Positions 1-10,524 of a stretch of DNA of 64,000 nucleotides are shown here, piece by piece. Under the pieces are notes generated by a model. That model was given only the letters and a program-made list of their open reading frames with translations. It ran no database searches and was not told the origin of the DNA. Both the position numbers and the translations under genes were made by a program. Source of the DNA: Cylindrodendrum hubeiense (Eukaryota > Ascomycota > Sordariomycetes > Hypocreales > Nectriaceae). Location of the stretch: NCBI GenBank assembly GCA_014621425.1, contig JAANBB010000132.1, positions 26,631 to 90,630 on the forward strand. Reading direction: 5' to 3'. The stretch's first letter is position 1. Every line of letters starts with the position of its first letter.

Positions 1-748
1 GGACGAGTACGCTTACAATCTCTCCTTGTAGATCCTAACTAAGATCACCAGGGATTGAGATGGATAGCAGGATGGCTCCAAATTCTGGCCACACCAATGT
101 GACCAGAATCCATTCCAATGTGGCTGTTGCGTGTACAATAGTGGCAGACAATCATAGGTGCAGGGCGTTGGATGAGCTGCTGAAACCAGAACCCTGGGTC
201 ATGTAGAAATGACAATCAGAACCTAGTCTTGCGAGCCTCGACATGGAGGCCGGATTGTTCCACGAGCTGTCATTGGGGCCCATGGGTTTCTGAAGTGTGA
301 TTTTGTGATTTAGCGTTATTGGTAGGCAAATGTATTTGCACTTGCAGATTTACCGTCAATGTCACCAGTGAATATGGAATGCGACAGACTAAACAAAGAA
401 GCACTACCATCCGATGCCGAGTAAATAAGATCAGGAACGTAAGGATTCAATATTTGAAGACAACACTTGAGAAACAAAACAAGGGAATTAGAGGGAATTA
501 GAAGGAATTGCGCCTCGATTTCAGACACAGCCGCAAGTGTAAGTGTGGCAATGTTACGTCTATCATGTCATCCTAGGCCAACGCCCAGCGCCTAACGTCA
601 CACACTGAGTAGTCCCCTGTCGCATCCCCACCAAAGTCAACACAACCCACATCAACTCTACTCATCACAACCACCATCCTCAGATTCACCACACAACAAC
701 CCTATAAACTCCCTCTCTTCCATTACTCTCTCAGATAAAAATTAAACA
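1..748. other. Intergenic upstream region, no gene seen
   Basis: No reading frame here has a family signature, codon structure or splice pattern that would support a gene. The last 150 bases are CA- and CT-rich and form the promoter and leader of the gene starting at 749. The left edge of the window could cut a gene, but no coding sequence runs off it that I recognise. Confidence 0.5.
703..708 (+). promoter_or_regulatory. TATA box of the first gene
   Basis: A TATAAA hexamer lies 41 bases before the ATG at 749, followed by a pyrimidine-rich tract and TCTC-rich leader, the usual core promoter arrangement in filamentous fungi. The short distance suggests a very short 5' leader. Confidence 0.45.
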
Positions 749-1343
749 ATGGCCGAACGCTCCCGTACAACCACCAACGGTGGCATCTCGCGCAGTCGCA
801 ATGGCAATGGCACCTCGGCCAGCGTCCGTCGCAACCTCTTCCAAAGCCAGTTGACCCGGCGACCTACCGCCAGCTCGTCCACCTCGGCCGAGACGCTGCA
901 CCTCGACGTCGACGTGCTTTCCGACACGTCCGAAATTGTCGTTCGTGACAAGCACGGCGAGATTGAGCTCGGCGATCCGCCCACCCCGGTGCTCGAGGAT
1001 GAGGACGAGGTGCCGCTGGATCATCGCCAGGAGAGTGAGAGTAAGCGCTTCCCCTCGCGTCTATATACGTGTGTGCCAGGTTGAGACAAGAAAGGCTTAC
1101 TATTTCAATAGAGGAGAGACAACGCTTGGCTGAAGCGGTGAAGCACCATCAGATTAACCAAAGCACTGTGCCAGAGCAGCCTGAAGGTATGTCCTCGCAT
1201 CCTCGCACGAGTTACCAAACATGAATCACTAAGATGCAATTACAGAGCTTCTTGAAGCTGTCAGAGCAAGTCTCCGAGCCAAAGTCGCAGCCCTCGCCGA
1301 GGACAACTGGATGTTCGAACCAGAAGAACAGCCCCGTGGTTAA
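749..1343 (+). CDS. Small conserved-looking protein of unknown function, 154 aa
   Basis: Three exons (749-1040, 1112-1186, 1246-1343) join in frame across two introns with GTAAGC...ATAG and GTATGT...ACAG borders. The N-terminal half is Ser/Thr/Arg-rich and looks disordered. An acidic stretch around residues 80-97 follows. The last 55 residues are charged and probably helical (KERQRLAEAV..., then ELLEAVRASLRAKVAALAEDNWMFEPEE), perhaps a short coiled coil. There is no signal peptide or membrane segment. The gene converges on GET4 with only 89 bases between stops, so the 3' UTRs must overlap or be very short. I do not recognise a named family. The intron phases and the clean C-terminal reading support a real gene rather than a chance frame. 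Confidence 0.75.
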
Positions 1344-1432
1344 CCATGCCTTTGTGCCGATTCAACGCCTGCTGTCTATATTTTTCTCTCTCAGGCCCCT
1401 ATGATACAAACTCCGACCAACAGATGATCACG

Positions 1433-2492
1433 TTAATCTAGTCCCTCTGGCGCCGGGGCATCGATACCCCGCGCAGCCGGTCTTCGCTGCTGCTGCTGCT
1501 GAGGCGCCCCGCCGCCTCCGCCAAACATTCCGCTCATCATGTCCATCAAGGGATTGCTCTTGCGGGGTTGGGCAATTCCAAAGTACATCTCGCCAATCAT
1601 CTGGAGCGCATCCGCCCACGACTCAGCTTCATTGATCTGCGTCGCGTACTTGGAGATGAGGCCCTTGTACAGCTCAGGCGCTGCTCGCTGGACGGCCAAG
1701 AGCAGGAAGCCGAGGAAGTTGAGGAGCGGGAGACTAGGGAAAATGCGGATGTCGCCGCTGGTGCCCGAGACGTCCTGGACGCCCAGATTGGGGCTGTCGG
1801 TACTCAGCGTGCTAGTGAAGAGGCGGTAGCAAGTATTGGCGGCGCGGACGTTGCCGATGAGCAGGTAGGGCAGTACAGCTCGGCTGGCGAACAGGCCAGC
1901 CTGGTGCGGTTCGCCCTCTTTGTACCACTTGTATTCCATCTTGGTCAGAACCTCGGGAGAGTCCTTAGTTCCCAATATCAAGTGCTTCTCAGCCTCGTAT
2001 GTGTCGTGCTCTTCGGCGTAAAGTGATCCTGCAACGTGGTGCAACTCCGGGTCACCAGCGGGGAACTCACCAAACTTGGCGGACCATCTATCCCAAATCC
2101 TAGTCAGCACAGCGCTCACTCTAAAACCCTTTCCCTCTGTAGGATAGCACTCACCCCATCATCTCCCCAATAAACTTCTTGCGCGTAGGCTCTTCGGCGT
2201 CAAACAAGCGCAGGCACGTCAGCAGCCGGCCTTTGGCGGTGGCGTCTGGCTTGAGCTCGGCCTGGCGGTAGATGTCAACGAGCATGATGCAGAGGTCGCC
2301 ACCACTGCCACCCTGTCCGGCGCGGAGCAGCGACTGGGAGACGCTGCCTAGGATATCGATGGCGGCGGGCCAGTTGGAGGTCTTGATGTAGCGGGAGGCG
2401 GCGACTCGGGTCTGCTGCTGGGCTTCATAGTAGTCGCCCTCCTCGATCTTGCTCTGCAGCCGAGCGACGATGCGGTCGACCTTGCTGGCCAT
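1433..2492 (-). CDS. GET4: Get4, Golgi-to-ER traffic protein 4 homologue (330 aa)
   Basis: Cytosolic subunit of the Get4-Get5 complex, which (family knowledge) hands tail-anchored membrane proteins from Sgt2 to Get3. Two exons (2155-2492 and 1433-2087) join across an intron with GTGAGT and ATAG ends. The junction recreates the family signature GEMMG-WSAKFGEFPAGDPELHH. The start is the Met of MASKVDRIVARLQ, the usual fungal N-terminus; longer upstream reading has no conserved content. The body is the alpha-solenoid of paired helices expected for the family (for example YEAEKHLILGTKDSPEVLTK). The tail is a Met/Gly/Gln-rich low-complexity segment ending in a five-Gln run. Length matches fungal orthologues. 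The gene is convergent with the small protein gene before it. Confidence 0.95.
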
Positions 2493-2795
2493 GATGGGCG
2501 ACTCGGGGGGTCGGTAGGTGAATCGAGCGGTATAGGTATAGGTGCTTGGGAGAGAGATACAAAGAAAGGTGGGGAGCAGCCGTAGAGCGTATCGAGGGTG
2601 AGAATCGCAATGGTGAGTTGGAGCTTGCTGCAAGAGGTGAGTGTTGCTTGGAGGGGTTGGCCTTGCCAGTTCCACCGAGTTCCCAAGCTCGGGATTTACC
2701 CCACCCAATCGTGGCTGGGCCGCCCCACACTCGTGGCTCACCCTTATGTATCTTGATTCACCACCATATTTCAACTCGTACGGCAATCCGTAACA

Positions 2796-2866
2796 GCCTG
2801 AGTGGTTTAACGGTAAAATGCGGGCTTCCCATGCCCGTGCTCCGGGTTCGACTCCCGGCTCTGGCA
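2796..2866 (+). tRNA. tRNA-Gly (anticodon CCC), intronless
   Basis: A 71-base cloverleaf can be drawn by eye. The acceptor stem GCCTGAG pairs with CTCTGGC except for one U-U mismatch at the fourth pair. The anticodon stem CGGGC/GCCCG encloses loop TTCCCAT, giving anticodon CCC after T33. The T arm is CCGGG-TTCGACT-CCCGG, and an A follows as discriminator. The D arm and A box (TGGTTTAACGG) and the B box (GGTTCGACTCC) are present for RNA polymerase III. A run of seven T residues at 2892-2898 is a good terminator. CCA is not encoded, as expected for a eukaryotic gene. Confidence 0.93.
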
Positions 2867-2891
2867 ATACTTTATTCCGACATTCCGGATC

Positions 2892-2898
2892 TTTTTTT
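2892..2898 (+). terminator. RNA polymerase III oligo-T terminator of tRNA-Gly
   Basis: Seven consecutive T residues begin 26 bases after the tRNA 3' end. This is the standard Pol III stop signal, and no shorter run of four T lies between it and the tRNA. Confidence 0.7.
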
Positions 2899-2993
2899 AA
2901 TATTTTTACAGGTCTCCGTCGCTGAAAATGATGGATTTCATGATGAGGTGTCGTCGAAGACTGAGGAAGAGAGTTGTGGCGGCCCGCAGTGGG

Positions 2994-3095
2994 GCTGGGC
3001 CGTAGTGGGGCTGTGGCGGTCATGGGCCTGTGGCGGCAATGGGCCTGTGGCGGTCATGAGGCTGCGACTGTGATGAGGCTGTGACGGTGGTGGGG
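2994..3095 (+). repeat. 17-bp G-rich minisatellite, about five to six copies
   Basis: Consecutive 17-base units begin at 3011, 3028, 3045, 3062 and 3079. The consensus is CTGTGGCGGTCATGGGC, with units diverging towards the right; a related 16-17 base unit precedes them. The array sits between the tRNA-Gly terminator and the 3' end of the DUF3500 gene. It is open in several frames, but no gene is supported. The remaining bases to 3357 hold nothing recognisable beyond the likely 3' UTR of the minus-strand gene. Confidence 0.8.
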
Positions 3096-3357
3096 CGTCT
3101 CTGATCTGGTAGTAACCGCCGTGGTTCATCACTTCCTTCCACATAAATTGCGCTGACACATTCTAAATCCTGCGAATGGCAAACAGCCTTTCAATAAATT
3201 ACTTGTCAAGCTTCAGCTATTCCTCTGCTTCACAATACTGAAATGGTCTCTCGATTCACCAAGGTTAACTGCATCAGCCACGGTTCTGGGATCTTGATTC
3301 ATAAACGCTTGCTACTTGGACTACATCGTCTGCTATACATTTCATAACCATCCTGCA

Positions 3358-4700
3358 TCATCCCTCCCACATAAACTCCTGCTTTACCCGAGGAATCAAC
3401 GGCCGTAGAGCCATTCCGTAATCTCCTCCGTTCGGTGTCCTCAGCAGCGTGTGGATATGGAACTTGGCAGGCTCCTTGTTCGCCAAGAAGACGCCCGAGT
3501 GATGGTCAAACTCGATGATGACCACGGGGCTCTGGATGCGGTAGTAGAATGCATCCTCGTCGCCGAACCCACCGATCCAGCACCAGTACGTCTCGTGGAA
3601 CCAGCTGCGGATCTGGTCCAGACGCAGCTGGAGGGCCTTCTCGGGAAGATAGAGGAGGAATTCCTTGCAGATACCAAGGATCAGATCTTGCTGAGAGGGG
3701 GTCATCTCGGATACGAGGACGCCCTCGTAGGGAACGATCCTGTTGTCACGGTAGGCGCCGCAGACGTGGCGCTGGTCGTCGTGGTTCCAGCGACCCCAGG
3801 GCATGGCGGGGTCCTTCATGAGCTTGTAGATTTGGGACTTTGCTTGCTTCTCGGCTGGGAGATCCTGCATGAGTTGGAGACCAAGTGCCTCTTCTCTGTG
3901 GAGGATACGCGTGCCCTTATAGGGGCCATCGTCAATCAAATTGGGCTCAGCGCCGGTGAACCAGGGTGAGATGACAATCTGTGATTTGTAGAGGAGGATG
4001 TTGAGGCAGAGGTGGTGGCCGTAGAAGGAGAAGCCCCAAGGCGTCTCGGTTGAAGGCTCGCCAAAAAGAACGAAGTTGTATGAGTGCTCGTTCATGATGC
4101 TGGGGACTTTGCAGAGCTCGCCAAGGAAGCCATTGACGCGCATGGCCCCGAGAGCCTTCTGGTAGCCCTCGGGGGAGAGGGTCAATTCCAGGACCTTGAA
4201 GACGGCAGCTCTCTGCACATCGCTGATCTCCTCGAGGCGAATACCCTTGTCACTCAGGAGAAACTCGGGGTTAGACCAGGTGCGCCATTCGGGTGAGTCG
4301 ATATGGTAGCAAGTCTTTTCGCGTTGTCCGTGATCGAGGAGCTTAAGAAGAGCCTCGGTGGCCTGGACGATGGTCGCGGTGGGGACACCGTCATCGTGTA
4401 AGTCAAAGAGATCAGGTCGTACCTTGCCTGTGGAAGAGTGTTAGTCGGGCCCAAGACTTTTTCGCACTTATACGAAGGGGTGGACATGCCGTCATTGGTG
4501 ATGCCCTTGTAGGGCTCCTTGAGAAGGTCTCGCCAGTGGAGGAAAAGGCCGTGAAGCCACGGGGGCTGACCACCCTCGACGAATTCTTTGGCATATTGGT
4601 AAGGATCCTGTTTCGCCATGGTGGTGAAGCGAGGGAGGCTGAGGTCGGGGAGGTGCTGGCGGAACGCGCTGGGCGCAGCGTCGGAGGACTGAGATGCCAT
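3358..4700 (-). CDS. DUF3500-domain protein, 426 aa
   Basis: Two exons (4490-4700 and 3358-4427). The protein begins MASQSSDAAPSAFRQHLPDL and carries a fungal DUF3500 domain through most of its length. Recognisable family blocks are PYKGITNDG, FYGHHLCLNI, SEMTPSQQDLIL near residue 310, YYRIQSPVVIIEFDHH, and FHIHTLLRTPNGGDYG near the C-terminus. Conserved His and Asp residues in these blocks suggest metal or substrate binding, but the family's reaction is not established, so I give none. The reading frame across the intron works only with a GC donor: GCATGT at 4489 and acceptor CAG at 4428. No GT donor restores the block NDG-KVRPDLF. No signal peptide is evident. The gene is divergent from the FAH-family gene with 868 bases between start codons. 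Confidence 0.88.
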
Positions 4701-5568
4701 GGCTGCTAGATTGCTTGTTGCTGTTGTCCGTGATGGTATTGCAATTTAAACAGAAAACAGTGGGCTTGGAATCCAAGCTCGAGCTCAATTGAACAGGAGA
4801 TAAATGCGGAAAGAAATGCGGGAAGAAAGAGATGAGATTTATCTGAGGCGTCGACGTCGCGTCGCACAAGCACCAGGCGCTCGTCGGCGTTGGATCCGAT
4901 GGTGATGGTACGATGTCAGGGAGTACGTAGCTCGTAAGTCGCGCCTGATGATCCGGCTCAAACCCCAGAAAATGCAGCAGACTTGACAGAAGTAGCAATA
5001 TGCAAGACTGAGGGTCGTCTGGGCGCAAAAATACTTCCCGATTGAGGCCGTTGAAAGCCGTATTTCCTCCCCAGTTGCCGAACCTCATCGCCGGGGTTGG
5101 CTCGCAGGCAAGACACTAAGCGTCCCCCGCACTCCGCCCCGCTTCCCGCTGGCGTCGGCTTCATCTCCGCCGAAGCCGGGCGGTCGGATTACGCAGCACC
5201 TAACGCAGCACCTACTGGTGTGCACCACCAGTTTGGCGCCTTATCCCCGTTGCATTTGCGCCGGAATTCCCGTCTTCTCCAACATCTCCAGCTTCCGGCT
5301 TCCCAGGACCTGGTCTAGACGCTACCCCACGAGACCCTTCTTCCGAAGACCGGCCTTCAACTTGCCCCTCCGCCGACGTCACGGGTTTCACCTCTTCTGT
5401 CGCGACTCAAACTTCCCAACACGGACTAGACTCAGGCCTTTATCCGGCATTGAAGGAAGCGAGCTCGGGTTCTTCTCGCATACCAAGGCAGCTTCATCCT
5501 TTGCGCCTTTCTTCCCATCGTCACTTACACTCTGCATCCAAGTCTGTAGACCCTCCAGCTCTTCCACC
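4701..5568. other. Divergent promoter between DUF3500 and FAH-family genes
   Basis: The left half is the leader of the minus-strand DUF3500 gene, and the right half is the C/T-rich leader of the FAH gene. An ATG at 5218 is in frame with the FAH start at 5569 without an intervening stop and could extend that protein (see findings). No other gene is supported. Confidence 0.55.
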
Positions 5569-6801
5569 ATGGCTTCAGCAACCCTTCAGCGTAGGTCTAG
5601 ATCCATTCACCCGTCCTGACAACATCCCGCGGCTGCGTTGTTGAATTCCATCCGCTTGACTCTCACCCAGTGGACTAATCCTTGCCAACAGGTCTCGTGC
5701 GCTTTGTGCCCAAATCCAACCCCTCCAAGATCCTCATCGGCCAGCCTGCAGACAAGGATGTCGATGTTGGCGCTGCCGTGCGCAAGGGCCTCGAAGTCGC
5801 CGTGAACGTCTTCTCGGGCTCCTCCGTTCTGTCTCCCGGCAATGACACTGGCTCGACTGAGACTATTGGCCGCGTTCTCTCGCCTCTGGCTCAAAATGAG
5901 GTTGGCACCATTCGATGTATCGGCCTGAATGTAAGTGCTATCCAGCGGCAGTCTACCAATTACAATTTGTTCTGCGAAATAAAGTGCTTACGCGGTCCCT
6001 TCTAGTATAAGCAACATGCTATTGAGGTCAAGATGGACATCCCGACCATTCCCACAGTCTTCATGTAAGCAGTCTGTTGAATGAGTGATCGGAATTATCG
6101 CTGACGCTCCCTTCAGGAAGCCAAACACTGCTCTCGGCGACCCCTGGCCCGCCCCTACGGTCCTACCTAAGCTCACCCAGATCGACGACTGCGGCGACTA
6201 CGAGTCCGAGCTGGCGGTTGTTATCGGCAAGACTGCCAAGAACGTCAGCGAGGCTGATGCACTGGACTATGTTCTGGGATACACCGCTTGCAACGACGTC
6301 TCAAGTCGTACTTCTCAGCTTAACCAGTCTCAGTGGTCATTCTCCAAGGGTTTCGATGGAGCGTGCCCCATTGGTATGTGCCATTCCCAAAGTCTTGATA
6401 TAGCTCTCTCCGAGGACACTATCTAATTCCGCCCGACTAGGTCCGACTATCGCTCTCAAGTCTCTAATCCCCGACCCTTCGAAGCTGTGGATGAGGGGCC
6501 TCAAAAACGGCAACGTCCTTCAAGACTGCGGTATTGAGTAAGCGCGCTGCCCCATGCCTAGTCCACGAGCTGTCTCTAACTCTCCAATTATAGTGACTTA
6601 ATCTTCAGCATCCCCAGGCTTGTCAGCTTTCTGTCTCAGAGTACTACTCTGCCTGCCGGAACCGTCATCATCACAGGAACCCCTGCCGGTGTAGGATTGG
6701 GCCGAAAACCTAAGGAGACGCTTCGCGACGGCGATGAGTTTGCAGTGGAGATTTTGCCCCATATTGGAACTCTCGTCAATGTGTTTGAAAACGAAAAGTA
6801 G
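5569..6801 (+). CDS. Fumarylacetoacetate hydrolase family protein (acylpyruvase-like), 293 aa
   Basis: Six exons (5569-5590, 5692-5930, 6006-6064, 6117-6373, 6441-6537, 6594-6801), all with GT-AG introns. FAH-fold enzymes hydrolyse C-C bonds of beta-diketo or acylpyruvate acids, or decarboxylate oxaloacetate, using Mg2+ or Mn2+. Family marks: IRCIGLNYKQHAIE, MKPNTAL, the acidic metal-binding block DYESELAVVIGK, GYTACNDVSSRTSQ (usual form NDVSARDLQ, so one Asp is replaced by Thr), QWSFSKGFDGACPIGP, and TGTPAGVGLGRKP. Size and architecture are closer to the FAHD1/FAHD2 group than to true fumarylacetoacetase. The start is placed at MASATLQ after a CT-rich leader. An in-frame ATG further upstream would add an Arg-rich, possibly mitochondrial, leader. 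The gene converges on the next gene. Confidence 0.9.
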
Positions 6802-7197
6802 AAGTAATCGATGTGTTTTGGGCAGAGAAGCTAGATACATAAATCTCACAATTTACATTTACAAATACGCATACAACATCACTGTCCGAACGTAAAACTA
6901 CCAGTGATGTGTTTATTATGTTGATGATATTTATCCTCGTCTATCTCCAAGAGGGACTTCGTGAAATGGGGCACGTTAGGCCGTGCCTGGGGTTTGTGTT
7001 GATGTTTCATTGACGTATCCCTATCCTAACGCATTATGTGCTATCAACTCCTTATGGCGAATCTTTCGCTGCATTGCGTCATGAAGGACATCGCTTCTTC
7101 GTGAGGTGAGATCAATCGGCCAGCCTTGTTTGAAACGACACCCAGATAATGTTCATCTTTAATATTTAAATTTTTGCCAGCTCAAATAATTCTGCAA
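6802..7197. other. Convergent intergenic region
   Basis: This is AT-rich DNA between two converging stop codons, presumably the facing 3' UTRs. I see no gene or repeat in it. Confidence 0.6.
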
Positions 7198-7666
7198 TTA
7201 ACCTAGCAGCTTGGGAACCTCCTCAACCAAGTAATCCACAATCGCATCGGGTCCCTTCTCAACCTGCAGTCCCGTGGGGATGGCGTGTGTCTTAATATCC
7301 GGCACGACCGATCGCGCTGTCGTAAAGATGGTGTTGGCCTCCTCGGGCGTCCACATGGAAGCGCAGAACTATGTCGTTTTAGTTAAGGAATATACCATGC
7401 TTTTCCACCTGGAAGAACTTACAATGACGTTGGGCTTGTGCTTGGTGACCTTAGGAAGAACCTCGCCGATGTCTGCAGTCAATTGGTATCAGCGCATTGC
7501 GCGGCGAGGAAGTAAGGAGGGTTTGCGACTCACTCTCACAGTTATCGACGTACTCGATGTCGTATCGGTCCTTGAGGGCTTCCATCATTCGGCCGATCAG
7601 CTTCTTCGCCCGCTCGGGGGCGGTGTTGACGGTAACGAGTCTCCAGGGGCCGCTTCGAACAGACAT
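7198..7666 (-). CDS. Conserved small fungal protein of unknown function, 117 aa
   Basis: Three exons (7534-7666, 7423-7472, 7198-7368) join across introns with GTGAGT...GCAG and GTAAGT...ATAG ends. The start MSVRSGPWRLVTVNTAPERAKK follows a stop-rich stretch, and the protein ends PKLLG. The pattern alternates beta strands and helices (WRLVTVNT, YDIEYVDN, PNVIFCASMWTPEEANTI, IKTHAIPTGL, DAIVDYLVEEV), suggesting a small Rossmann- or flavodoxin-like fold without a clear cofactor loop. I recall similar uncharacterised proteins in related fungi but no named family. No targeting signal is visible. The 396 bases between this gene and the FAH gene are AT-rich and hold the two 3' ends only. Confidence 0.78.
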
Positions 7667-8878
7667 GATGGGCGATGTGATGAGGTGATTGACTAAACTT
7701 CCAATGATTGAGTGGTATGAATGAAGCAAAAGGTCAATTGCCGCTGGATCTTTTGGGGTTTGTAGTCCTGCGAACCTCGGCCTGCGCAAGACATCCCCCC
7801 ACCGCGACTACGTCAATCGGGAATGCGGGGGAATAGTGGCCGGCTCCATCTCCGGAATTCCCGCAACATCTCCACCACGTCCCGGCTTCGGAGACGCTGG
7901 ATCTTGATCAAGTGGGGCACGATGATGGGGCAGTTCGGATATCCCGGGCCCCGGCGGTTTGGAATTGGCAAATCGGATGCTGTTTACCCGTGGGGATGGG
8001 GATGAGTGGCACGCGGTGACGCCTCGGGTCCCTCAGACTTGGTATTAATTCATATGGGTAGCAGACCAGTCCCCGTGGTAGGAATTAAACAGGAGCGATT
8101 CATGTCATGCATGGACATACTAGGTAGTTTGTTGGAGAAGGCTGCCTCTAACTAATGGCGACACAAAATTGGCCAGGTCTGAATTTGAAGTTCCAGAACT
8201 CTAGAAACCACAGCAGTCCAATCGTAGTTGCCATATGGGCAAAGTAAAAATGAAGAGATGGACCGTCCATCTCTCCATTCAACGGCGTCTTTCCAAGCAG
8301 CACTGCCCAAGTCCGACGTCATCCCGTAAACAACACAACTCAACTCCCATTCACCATCACCAGGGTTATCAACATCCGTCTCCTCACCCTCTTCGGTGCA
8401 CATTGGCCAGGTTGGTGCTCACGAGAGGCTACATCTTGTGGATAGAAATGCACAAGCGGCGGTTTTATCTCCGGGGCTCCTTTAAACGACTTGGCTGTGG
8501 CGAGGCATACGACGTGTTGAGAGAGCAACCTACCGTACCCCAACATCCGCACGCGACTCATCTTTCTCGCATTCGTGACGACTCGTAGCTATCCTAGTGT
8601 GGGTACAAAAGTAACAAGATATGACTCTCTCACTTGTCGTTCCTGTACCATCAATCAGCCTGAGTTGCTAGAAAAGGTTATTGGAAGAAGGCAGCTGGGA
8701 TGCACCAATGGCCTCAAGTCTTGGCTAAAATATCTCCTCATAAACTGGACATTATTGACCGAAGCCACACGTTTTGGGCCAGGAGCTGTCTTTCTGGTGC
8801 GTAGTATCCATGGACGGTATCCATGGACAGTATTTGTTCTAGAATGCCTGAAAATAATATTCGTGTCCTCAATAGCAA

Positions 8879-9570
8879 TCATGAGCCAGGTATCTTAATT
8901 CTTATCGAACTATGCAATCCGGATGCAATAGATTTCTTAACGTTACAGATGTCGCAACAAGCTAGGACCAAATCATGGTTTCTGTGAGGCTGGCTGTCGT
9001 CAATGATCTCAACCTCGGCTTCGATGACAGTGAAAGTCCGAACTGTAGGATCCAGATATTTCACCCTCAACCAATTATTTCAGCGGCCTCAAAGAAACTG
9101 AAAGCAGGCTCACAATACTGTAACCAAAAACCGCTTATTTAGAAAGTGGTTTCAACCCGTTGAGTCGCGTTCGTCAGGCGATGACACACAGGGACGTGCC
9201 ATGGCCAATGTTGGGAATCACTTGAGGCGCATCTTCTGGTTCACTCTTTATAGTCGATATCATGGGCGCAAGGGCGGAATCAACGGTAAGAACCCTGCTT
9301 ACGATTGTTGTACCGTCTCCATACTGAACTTAACCTGCCCAACGTCTAGAGTAACATCAGAGACGTTTCCGGTCTTGTTCTTGGAATTGGCGGAGGTGCG
9401 TAAATAGATACATGGGCCTTGGCTTGCCAAATTTCTGAGACTTTTGGAAGAATGCTATGGAAGGTAAAGTTGCCGTTTTGAATAACAGCACGAGTTTCAG
9501 AAAGAGAATGACCGCCTAGTGTGTGGGCTTTCTTGTGGGTGGCTATTGTAGAGATAGAGGAGCGCAGCAC
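8879..9570 (-). pseudogene. Possible relic of an unidentified multi-exon gene
   Basis: Minus-strand pieces read like protein but do not connect. The first piece (9346-9570) contains AHTLGGHSLSETRAVIQNG and AHVSIYAPPPIPRTRPETSL, then meets a TAG stop. One base out of frame the text continues as LDVGQVKFSMETVQQS (9303-9349) and ends at a good GTAAGC donor. A further piece (8879-9070) contains VRTFTVIEAEVEIIDDSQPH and HRNHDLVLACCDICN. The frame jump and the lack of a clean start and stop suggest a decayed gene. I cannot name the family, and a chance pattern is possible. Confidence 0.3.
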
Positions 9571-10010
9571 ACCGCCCCAAGACCTCCTAGGCTACATTGG
9601 GTGACCTTGATCCTAGTCGGCGTGTACCCAGATTGAATGAATGAGCCTTTTGAGGAAAATTCCGCCATTAATAAGATGGCGGCTGCGGAGAGTGACGGGT
9701 CCATGATAAGAAATGGTGTGGCCAGCCCGAAGAAGCGGAATTCGGCATAGGCAATTATATCCTAACTACACAGATAAAAACTAAGCCAACCTAAATAGAA
9801 TAAGAAACCCTAATAGCAAAGATACATTTATTTCAGTTGTTAGTACTCCGTATTTGGCACTTCCTTATCTTGATCAGAATTTGGAACATGTGACTGTACA
9901 GGGTAGGGGGCATGAGTTGAGAGGTTTGGACGCCGGGAATACTTTTGGTATATTAAGTTTCGGCGCAAGCCATGACTTAGAATCCGACGGTAAACAGTGA
10001 TGCCGGCGGT

Positions 10011-10042
10011 TGACTTCACCGTCGGTCGACTTCACCGTCGGT
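10011..10042 (+). repeat. 16-bp tandem pair
   Basis: Two adjacent copies of (T/C)GACTTCACCGTCGGT lie about 480 bases before the MFS start codon. They could be a duplicated regulator site, but the repeat alone does not show this. Confidence 0.6.
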
Positions 10043-10524
10043 AGCCTTCCGATCCAGCGATGCCGATTGGCCCGTGGCGGATCTAAACATCCAGGGCTGC
10101 GGAGGAGGAATGGGGCTGCTGGGGCTGTTGGGGCTATTGAGGCTAGCGACCGCCACCAGCATGTGCTCGTGCCAGGGAAACTACTGTTGTCCGCTGCGTG
10201 ATTGGAGATGTTCCCCCAATTGTCAGTCTCGGCTTTCTATCTCTCTGCATCCAACTCGGCGTTGGGATGGTGGGGATATCTGCGTTTGCCGTGTAACCGA
10301 CGACATTCCACTGCGAGCTGCAGCCAGCTCCCCACAGCCCCAAGCTTACCCCGGACCCAGTCACTAGGACACGGCGTCTCTAGTGTGGGGAACCCTGTCG
10401 CGATACTCCCTACACAAGGTTCCTTCTATCATATAAGACAGTCCTCGGCGCCGGGATGAGAGAAACGATGTCTCCTTGAGTCACCATCCTTCCACAAGTC
10501 TTCCGCTGTTACCTCCAGTCCAAC

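Larger units (their letters stand above)
7667..10524. other. Gene-poor 2.9-kb region
   Basis: Upstream DNA of the 117-aa gene on the left and of the MFS gene on the right. It contains a 13-bp tandem pair at 8805-8830 (TATCCATGGACGG then TATCCATGGACAG), a likely gene relic at 8879-9570 (separate entry), an AT-rich stretch around 9760-9850 and a 16-bp tandem pair at 10011-10042. No intact gene is supported. Confidence 0.5.

Noticed and set aside
4492..5088. 198-codon minus-strand frame extending through the DUF3500 start
   Set aside because: Its end overlaps the DUF3500 first exon in a different frame, and the rest is the C/T-rich leader.
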